A stretch of DNA of 64,000 nucleotides from Halomonas salipaludis (GTDB taxonomy: Bacteria; Pseudomonadota; Gammaproteobacteria; Pseudomonadales; Halomonadaceae): assembly GCF_002286975.1 (NCBI RefSeq), contig NZ_NSKB01000008.1:233268-297267 (forward strand), written 5' to 3'. Positions 58,187 through 64,000 of the stretch are shown here, piece after piece. The translations under genes and the position numbers were made by a program. Below the pieces are notes generated by a model, which saw only the letters and a list, made by a program, of their open reading frames with translations, had not been told where the DNA came from and did not search any database. The first letter of the stretch is position 1; each line of letters begins with the position of its first letter.

Positions 58187-60733
58187 ATGAGCGATTCACC
58201 CCCCAACACGATCACCCTGACGGTCCCCGGCATGGGCAGTGACCACTGTGCCGGCATCGTGCGCAAGACGCTGGAACGCCTCGATGGCGTGGGCGAGATC
58301 CAGACCAATATCGCCAACCACCATGTCAGCGTGACCATCGAAGCAGGCGGGCCCGACGGCGACACCTTGAAGGAAGCCGTCGAAGGCGCCGGCTATGACG
58401 TGGCCGCCGTCAGTGGTGGTACCGGCATGCAACAGGTCCGCCTGACCGTTCCCGGCATGGGCTCGGACCACTGCGCCGGCATCATCCGCAGTACCCTGGA
58501 GCGGCTCGAGGGTATCGAATCAATCGACACCAATATCGCCAGCCATCGCGTCTCTGTGAGTATTGCCGCCGATGGCCCCGATGGCGATGCGCTCAAGCGC
58601 GCCGTGGAAGGGGCCGGCTATGAGGTGGCCGCCGTGCAGGCCGACGAGGCGGAGGATGCCGACAGCGACGCCGAGATCGAGGAGGCCTATCTTTCCCAGG
58701 CCCGCAAGCGGCTGATCATCGCTGCGGTACCCACCACCCTGATCATGCTGCTGATGATGCCGCACATGTTCTGGCAGCCGATTCCCGGCTACCTGGCCAT
58801 CATCGCCGTGCTGGCCTTCCCGGTGGTGTTTCTCTATGGCGGTATCGCCACCCACAAGTCGACCTGGCGCTCGCTGAAGAACGGCACCTTCAACATGGAC
58901 GTGCTGATCTCCATGGGCAGCCTGCCGCCCTACTTGATCGGCCTAGTCGGCTTCGTCTACCCCATGACCTCATTCATCGAGATGGCCGCCACCATCATGA
59001 CCTTCCACCTGCTGGGCCGTTACCTGGAGGCACTCGCCAAGGGACGCGCCTCCCAGGCCATCCGCCGCCTAATGACCCTGGGTGCCAAGACAGCACGCGT
59101 CGAGCGCGATGGCGAGGAAGTCGAGGTGGCGGTGAAGGAGCTGGCCCCGGGCGACATCATGGTCGTGCGCCCCGGCGACAAGATCCCCACCGACGGCGAG
59201 GTGGTCGAGGGCGAGAGCCATCTCGACGAGTCCATCGCCACCGGCGAGTCGATACCGGTCTACAAGAGCACCGGGGACAGCGTGATCGGTGCCACCATCA
59301 ACAAGGAGGGACGCTTGCGGGTCAAGGCGACCCGCGTCGGCGGCGATACCTTCCTCTCCCAAGTGGTGCGGCTGATCGACCAGGCTCAGGGCTCGCGGGT
59401 ACCGATCCAGGAATTCGCCGATCGCATGACCGGCCGCTTCGTACCGGCGGTGCTGGCCATCGCTCTGGCCAGCCTGGTGGCCTGGGCGCTATTCCCGGAT
59501 GCCCTGCGACCGATACTCGACTGGGGTGCGACCTTCCTGCCCTGGGTGAACCCCGAGGCCGCCACGCCGGTGCTGGCGATTCTCGCCGCCATCGCAGTGC
59601 TAGTCATCGCCTGTCCATGCGCGCTGGGCCTGGCCACCCCCACGGCGCTGATGGTCGGCTCCGGCATCGGTGCCGAGCGTGGCATCCTGATCCGCTCCGG
59701 CGAAGCGATCCAGACCTTCAAGGACGTCAAAGTGATGGTGCTCGACAAGACCGGCACCATCACCCGCGGCGAACCAAAACTCACCGAGGCCGTCGTCGCC
59801 GAAGGCGCCGACGAAAACCGCCTGCTCACCCTGGCGGCGAGCGTGGAGAACGCCTCGGAGCACCCCATCGCCCGGGCTATCGTCGATGGTGCCCGGGAGC
59901 GCGATGTGAAACCCGGCGAGGTCAGCGAGTTCCGTTCCACCGGTGCGCGCGGTGTCTCGGGCAAGGTGGGCGACGAAGTGGTGCTGATCGGCAATCGCCG
60001 GTTGCTGGAAGAGGAAGGCGTGACCGGCCTCGAGGCCCTGGATGACGCCATGGGCGAGCTCGAGGGCAAGGGCCGCACCGTGGTAATCGTCGCCGCCGAC
60101 GGCCAGGCACTCGGCCTAGTGGCCGTGGCCGACACCCTCAAGCAGGAGTCGGTGGAGGCCATCCGCGGCATGCATGATCTCGGTCTGCACGTGGTGATGA
60201 TCACCGGCGACAACGAACGCGCCGCCCGCGCCGTGGCCGACGAGGTGGGCATCGACGAGGTCCAGGCCGGTGTGCTGCCGGAAGGCAAGGTTGATGCCAT
60301 CCGCGCGCTGCAGGAACAACACGGCAACCACGTGGCCATGGTCGGCGACGGCATCAACGACGCCGCGGCACTGAAGCAGGCCAACGTGGGCATCGCCATC
60401 GGTGCCGGGGCCGACGTGGCCATCGAGGCGGCGGACGTGACCCTGGTACGCGGCGAGCTCACCGCCGTGGTGGACGCCATGCACCTCTCGCGAGCCACCT
60501 TCGCCAAGATCGTCCAGAACCTGATCTGGGCCAGCGCCTATAACGTGGCCGCCATCCCCATCGCCGCCATCGGCCTGTTGCACCCGATGATCGGCGTCAT
60601 CGCCATGACCACCAGCTCCCTCTCGGTGATCGGCAACTCGCTGCTGCTCAAGCGGCGTTACGCCCGTGAGCAGCCCCGCGGAGAGCCTTCCACTGCCACC
60701 CCATCGGTCCAAGCCAAAGGCGACCGCTCATGA
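58187..60733 (+). CDS. P1B-type copper ATPase with two unusual GMGSDHC HMA-like domains
   Basis: Heavy-metal ATPase of 848 residues. Two ferredoxin-like N-terminal domains have GMGSDHCAGI at about 15-24 and 90-99, so the usual CxxC is replaced by a single Cys next to His (Cys21 and Cys96). The core is standard: [25 protein letters not shown] and GDGINDAAAL. The signature still suggests Cu+. The ATG has AGGAGA upstream. It overlaps the DUF2933 gene by 4 bp. Confidence 0.93.
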   Translation: MSDSPPNTITLTVPGMGSDHCAGIVRKTLERLDGVGEIQTNIANHHVSVTIEAGGPDGDTLKEAVEGAGYDVAAVSGGTGMQQVRLTVPGMGSDHCAGIIRSTLERLEGIESIDTNIASHRVSVSIAADGPDGDALKRAVEGAGYEVAAVQADEAEDADSDAEIEEAYLSQARKRLIIAAVPTTLIMLLMMPHMFWQPIPGYLAIIAVLAFPVVFLYGGIATHKSTWRSLKNGTFNMDVLISMGSLPPYLIGLVGFVYPMTSFIEMAATIMTFHLLGRYLEALAKGRASQAIRRLMTLGAKTARVERDGEEVEVAVKELAPGDIMVVRPGDKIPTDGEVVEGESHLDESIATGESIPVYKSTGDSVIGATINKEGRLRVKATRVGGDTFLSQVVRLIDQAQGSRVPIQEFADRMTGRFVPAVLAIALASLVAWALFPDALRPILDWGATFLPWVNPEAATPVLAILAAIAVLVIACPCALGLATPTALMVGSGIGAERGILIRSGEAIQTFKDVKVMVLDKTGTITRGEPKLTEAVVAEGADENRLLTLAASVENASEHPIARAIVDGARERDVKPGEVSEFRSTGARGVSGKVGDEVVLIGNRRLLEEEGVTGLEALDDAMGELEGKGRTVVIVAADGQALGLVAVADTLKQESVEAIRGMHDLGLHVVMITGDNERAARAVADEVGIDEVQAGVLPEGKVDAIRALQEQHGNHVAMVGDGINDAAALKQANVGIAIGAGADVAIEAADVTLVRGELTAVVDAMHLSRATFAKIVQNLIWASAYNVAAIPIAAIGLLHPMIGVIAMTTSSLSVIGNSLLLKRRYAREQPRGEPSTATPSVQAKGDRS

Positions 60734-60990
60734 AACGACCAGAATCCACCAAGCCCCCCTCGGGAGAGGCCGAATCACAGAAAGAGCCGTCTTCCCCTAC
60801 CGCGGCACTCCATAAATGGATGATGACCGCCTGCGTGGTGCTGATGGGAGGCGCCGTGCTGCTGTTCATGTGGGGCGGGCAATCACTGAGCAGCGGCGCC
60901 TGGCTGCTGCTGCCCCTGGCCCTCTGTCTCGGCATGCACTTCCTGATGCACCGTCATGTCGGGCATGATCAGCGCGACCGAGATGAATAG
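60730..60990 (+). CDS. DUF2933-family small membrane protein, second copy
   Basis: Protein of 86 residues with a hydrophilic N-terminus, two TM helices and the end LLPLALCLGMHFLMHRHVGHD, with the same C-x-G/L-M-H-F/V-x-M-H spacing as the copy at 45713. Start and stop overlap the ATPase (ATGA). Occurrence directly after a copper ATPase in both modules suggests a partner role. Confidence 0.82.
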   Translation: MKRPESTKPPSGEAESQKEPSSPTAALHKWMMTACVVLMGGAVLLFMWGGQSLSSGAWLLLPLALCLGMHFLMHRHVGHDQRDRDE

Positions 60991-61124
60991 CAGATATAAA
61001 TCGGCATCGATGCCAGACACGCAATGCCGATGCCGTTCTGGTACGTTACATTAGGAACAGTCAGGACAGATGTTATGCCGAGGGTGGCGATCAGGCAGTT
61101 ATAACAGATCCAGACATCATTTTC

Positions 61125-61583
61125 TTACAGATCGTCCATCCTCCCAGTCTGCCGAACAAGGCGCATCGCTTCATGCTGTTCCAGCTCAAGAAGGGATTCA
61201 AGCAACTCCCTTGCTTCAGGAATCTCCGCCTTGCCAACCAAGTTACGATAGAGATCTGTCACTTGATCATGGAAGTCGAAAATCTCCCGACAGATTTCAT
61301 TGAAACCCAGCGCAGCATAGGGTGCATCACAGGTCCGATGCGTCCGGATCGGCCTGTGTTCCAGATAATCATATACATAGGTATTCAATGCTTTGGGGTC
61401 CGCTCTACTCTTTAACTCACCAACAACATACTCCATCTCATGCTCATGAGCTGCCAGATAATTAAGGAGCATCTTGGCACGCTCTTCTTCATTATGATCG
61501 GCACAGTGAGAGAGACAACATGCCAAATGCTCATGAAGCTGCCGCGTCCAGTCAATCAGGTCACCAAAGGTCCGTATCTCCAT
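61125..61583 (-). CDS. Ferritin/hemerythrin-like four-helix protein, paralogue 2
   Basis: Protein of 152 residues, the same length as the one at 48727, and sharing its putative metal ligands (His17, His26, Cys27, His46, Glu47, Glu51, His105, Glu135, His137, Glu138). Extra Cys occur at 22, 23 and 98. The gene is clearly A+T-richer than its paralogue, so the two have separate histories. It follows the APC permease on the same strand after about 20 bp. Confidence 0.75.
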   Translation of the reverse strand: MEIRTFGDLIDWTRQLHEHLACCLSHCADHNEEERAKMLLNYLAAHEHEMEYVVGELKSRADPKALNTYVYDYLEHRPIRTHRTCDAPYAALGFNEICREIFDFHDQVTDLYRNLVGKAEIPEARELLESLLELEQHEAMRLVRQTGRMDDL

Positions 61584-61601
61584 GATCCCTACCCTTCAAC
61601 A

Positions 61602-62939
61602 TCAATGTGAATGAGTTCTGTCGTCTAAACTTGAGACTCCTTTGCGAGAGATAAAGAGTCGCTCGACAATCAAGATTGCCACCATCACAACGAGAGCAAC
61701 AATTAACACTAAATAATCTGTCGTAGCCTTGACCCAAAGGAAGCCTACCAACACGGCTACATCCAAGAGTATAGCAATCACTAGCACCGCTGCGCTTGCA
61801 CCAACTTCCTTACGCAGATGACGCAACACCCCCCAATGAACAGCAATATCCATGATCAAGTAAAAAATGATACCAAGTGCTGCGATACGGCTAAGGTCAA
61901 AGAAAGCCGTCAGAACCAAACCAAGCACGACCGTATAAACCAGGGTATGCTTCTGGATACTGCCTGGCATATGAAAGTGACGATGCGGCACCAGTTCCAT
62001 TTCCGTCAGCATTGCCAACATGCGTGAGACCGCAAATATACTGGCAATGATACCACCCGCGGTGGCCAGCATGGCGAGAATGACGGTGAACCAGACGGCG
62101 GCCTCCCCCAGCGCAGGACGGGCAGCAGCCGCCAACGAATAATCTTTCGTTTCGATTATCTCGCTCAGCGACAGATTACTGGCGACAGCGAAGCCCACCA
62201 GCGCATAGATCACCACACACAGGGCGATCGAGATCATGATCGCCCTGCCGACGTTGCGATGGGGATCTTTTATCTCTGAACCACTATTGGTGATCGTCGT
62301 GAACCCCTTGAAGGCCAGGATCCCCAACGCGGTTGCTCCTAGAAAGCCTGACAGAGATCCCTCGGGCGTCGACGCCGAGGTTTCCATGCCGACCGAGTCG
62401 GCGATGATGACACCGACGACCCCGAACAAGATGATCCCACCAATTTTTATGAACCCGAGTACTGACGCAACACCCTGAATCAGCTTGTTGGCGGAGAGGT
62501 TTAGTAAAAATGCAGATATCAGCAGCGCAACACCCAATAAGGGGACAAGCAGTGACCTATCCCCAAAATCGAAAAGCTCTAGCGTGTAGGACCCAAAGGT
62601 TCTCGCCAAAAAGCTTTGTGCTATCACCATGGAGAAATACATTAAAAGCGCATGGAAAGCGGTGGTCAGAGTTGGTCCATAAGCCTTGCTGAGGTACATG
62701 CCAATACCACCAGCTGACGGATAGGCATTGGACATTTTCACGTAGGAATAAGCACTGAAAGAGACGATTAGTGCCGCTGACAAGAAGGCTAACGGGAAAA
62801 GCACTCCCGTCATCTCGGCCATCTGTCCCGTCAAAGCAAAAATACCAGCGCCAATCATGACCCCGGTCCCTAAGGCAATCGCACCGACCAGTGAGAGGCT
62901 ATTCTGCTTGTACTGTGGCGTTCTATCCATAGACTCCAT
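61602..62939 (-). CDS. APC-superfamily amino acid permease
   Basis: Membrane transporter of 445 residues with about 12 TM helices. TM1 has LVGAIALGTGVMIGAGIFALTG, the glycine-rich APC signature, and TM6 has GFLGATALGILAFKGFTTITN. I chose the ATG at 62939, with AGGAGAGAGG upstream; the frame is open for 53 more codons, which read poorly. The substrate is unknown. A+T content is higher than in the copper genes. It lies in the same direction as the ferritin-like gene. Confidence 0.87.
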   Translation of the reverse strand: MESMDRTPQYKQNSLSLVGAIALGTGVMIGAGIFALTGQMAEMTGVLFPLAFLSAALIVSFSAYSYVKMSNAYPSAGGIGMYLSKAYGPTLTTAFHALLMYFSMVIAQSFLARTFGSYTLELFDFGDRSLLVPLLGVALLISAFLLNLSANKLIQGVASVLGFIKIGGIILFGVVGVIIADSVGMETSASTPEGSLSGFLGATALGILAFKGFTTITNSGSEIKDPHRNVGRAIMISIALCVVIYALVGFAVASNLSLSEIIETKDYSLAAAARPALGEAAVWFTVILAMLATAGGIIASIFAVSRMLAMLTEMELVPHRHFHMPGSIQKHTLVYTVVLGLVLTAFFDLSRIAALGIIFYLIMDIAVHWGVLRHLRKEVGASAAVLVIAILLDVAVLVGFLWVKATTDYLVLIVALVVMVAILIVERLFISRKGVSSLDDRTHSH

Positions 62940-63075
62940 CACCTCTCTCCTGGGTGAATGAAACCAGACCCTACCGAAAGCCCTCTTGACGCTCTGAGAC
63001 TCACCAGATGACAAATGGTAGAGTGTGGTTAGATACATTGAAATCAAAGTGTAGAACCTATGCGCTACCCAATAG

Positions 63076-63537
63076 TCAATTATTTTCTTTGGATACAACC
63101 TCCGAACCTAGCCGATGACGACGCGCCATCCACAGCATCAACGGCGGCAAGATCAACCCCTGTAGTAACGGCGAGAGGCCCGTGCCCAACCACGGCACAC
63201 GGGGCATCAGCTGCGCATACTCCCAGCGTTGACTGACAAGCGTAGCGTGCCACTCCATCGCCACCGTGATACCGATAGCCACCAGCACGAAGCCCACGCA
63301 CTCCTTGGCCCCATAGCCCCGAAGCCAGTCATGACGTCGATGCCATACGGCCACCGACCAATACGCCATCAACGTGATCAATACATCGCCAAGGGCTGCC
63401 TGGATACAAGCCTGCACAGCTTCCCAATGTGGCATCACAGGCATGCCCACATACAAAGGAACCTGTAGGAACTCCCAGGGGAGGTTCAGCAGAAAGGCAA
63501 ATAACGCTACATGAAGCTCCCTAGCCGAGCGGACCAC
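63076..63537 (-). CDS. Small integral membrane protein, unknown
   Basis: Protein of 153 residues with four likely TM helices (ALFAFLLNLPWEFLQVPLYVG, ALGDVLITLMAYWSVAVW, GFVLVAIGITVAMEWHATL and LLQGLILPPLMLWMA). Conserved-looking features are LPWEFLQVPLY and the EWHATL segment. The start is GTG at 63537 with AGGAA about 8 nt upstream. I do not recognise a family. Confidence 0.65.
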   Translation of the reverse strand: MVRSARELHVALFAFLLNLPWEFLQVPLYVGMPVMPHWEAVQACIQAALGDVLITLMAYWSVAVWHRRHDWLRGYGAKECVGFVLVAIGITVAMEWHATLVSQRWEYAQLMPRVPWLGTGLSPLLQGLILPPLMLWMARRHRLGSEVVSKENN

Positions 63538-63596
63538 GCGTAGTTTCCTGCAGCGCTTACCCTGAGGCTAGCCTTGCGTATAGATGTGAATACCAT

Positions 63597-63767
63597 TCAA
63601 TGGCAGCTCCAAGGCTCCTTCTTTGCATTATCTTTTATGTTTTGGTCAACAAATCGATAATGCTCCTCCTTGAAGCGGTTCCACCAACCACGACTGATTT
63701 CGACCGCATATTTGTCGAGAATATCTTCGACGCAGTCGAGGCAGAGACGTGAGCCTGGCTTATTCAT
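63597..63767 (-). CDS. 56-residue Cys-containing protein, possibly truncated
   Basis: The peptide starts MNKPGSRLCLDCVEDILDKY and ends KKEPWSCH. CxxC near the start and C-H at the end could bind zinc. I chose the ATG at 63767; the frame continues upstream into the IS1380 region, where it reads as non-coding. It may be a small intact protein or the remains of a longer one cut by the insertion. Confidence 0.4.
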   Translation of the reverse strand: MNKPGSRLCLDCVEDILDKYAVEISRGWWNRFKEEHYRFVDQNIKDNAKKEPWSCH

Positions 63768-63858
63768 GAGGCCGACCTGAAAACGAAGATGGCAAGTGGT
63801 TTTCTCTTGTAGAATCAGGATGTTCCTGCCAGAACACGATTCAAGAGGACCACTCGCC

Positions 63859-64000
63859 ATGGGTGAAACCCTAACGACCTGGTCGCCCTCGTGCAACGGC
63901 TCTGTCCGTGTTGAGCTGAGCGGCCAGCGCACCACCAGCGACAGCGGCGCTTTGCTGCTGCGTGAAGCCCTCGACAACAGCGGCGTGGTCGAGGCGCTGG
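63859..64000 (+). CDS. IS1380-family transposase, N-terminal part (runs off window)
   Basis: The ATG at 63859 has AGAGGA upstream. The visible 47 residues include RVELSGQRTTSDSGALLLREALD, which matches the start of IS1380 transposases (the S-D-x-G-A-L-L-L-R-E motif). The element's left end is probably near 63770, but I could not see its terminal repeat with certainty. Confidence 0.8.
   Translation, partial: MGETLTTWSPSCNGSVRVELSGQRTTSDSGALLLREALDNSGVVEAL

Overview
The window is a dense metal-resistance and stress region from a GC-rich Gram-negative bacterium. A System I (Ccm) cytochrome c apparatus, a class I-type PHA synthase, a Tn501-like mer operon and many periplasmic thiol/copper proteins suggest a gammaproteobacterium, perhaps Halomonas-like. 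That placement is an impression from gene content, not a tested result. The region is probably a genomic island or plasmid segment: five heavy-metal P-type ATPases, six MerR-family regulators, remnants of ISL3 and IS66, a decayed IS3 and the start of an IS1380 element lie within 64 kb.

Layout. (1) 1-7265: zntA-like ATPase (cut by the window edge) divergent from a MerR regulator, a ZIP transporter, an M23 peptidase/DsbA-like pair, a CDF zinc exporter and a DegP-type protease. (2) 7266-8045: no convincing gene. (3) 8046-12373: a two-domain multicopper oxidase with a ZIP-like permease, then a cadR/pbrR-CDF-lspA module. (4) 12395-16358: ISL3 remnant, mercury operon merTPFA with divergent merR, and a methyltransferase. 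(5) 16414-25419: a copper block on both strands: multicopper oxidase, YHS/HMBD copper ATPase and CcdA on the minus strand; peroxiredoxin, CueR-like regulator, copA and a 44-residue membrane protein on the plus strand. (6) 25468-38751: thiol-redox and cytochrome assembly genes: DsbG-like, TVP38, ccmFGHI, lgt, a DsbD alpha-domain protein, a TauE/SafE-type protein, then SCO, DUF411, TlpA, CcdA, a BNR-repeat protein and cytochrome c. (7) 38945-40378: IS3 and IS66 remnants. (8) 40575-46619 and 56940-60990: two versions of a copper module. Each starts with a small uncharacterised exported protein (CHHGHGT motif and a PVYLLTQR-type C-terminus) behind an FNR/Anr-like box and contains a copper ATPase followed by a DUF2933 protein. 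(9) 46867-56791, between them: a cluster with DUF3141, a ferritin-like protein, Pta-like enzyme, PhaC, Zn-alcohol dehydrogenase, YHS protein, flavoprotein with a Cys-rich tail, FabI-like reductase and an MFS transporter. (10) 60991-64000: a second ferritin-like protein, an APC permease, a small membrane protein, a 56-residue Cys-containing ORF and an IS1380 5' end.

How it fits together. Nine promoters with the over-long 19-20 bp spacer typical of MerR activation can be read in the sequence, and a tenth is possible. They fall into zinc/cadmium/lead, mercury and copper groups. The genes cover export from the cytoplasm (P-type ATPases, CDF), periplasmic oxidation and buffering (multicopper oxidases, Met-rich proteins, DUF411, SCO), repair of damaged periplasmic thiols, lipoproteins and cytochromes (Dsb/Ccd/Ccm/Lgt/LspA/DegP), and, through the FNR-like boxes, a possible link of copper handling to low oxygen. 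The best candidate for an undescribed system is the duplicated FNR-box/CHHGHGT-protein/copper-ATPase/DUF2933 module with its ferritin-like and YHS neighbours.
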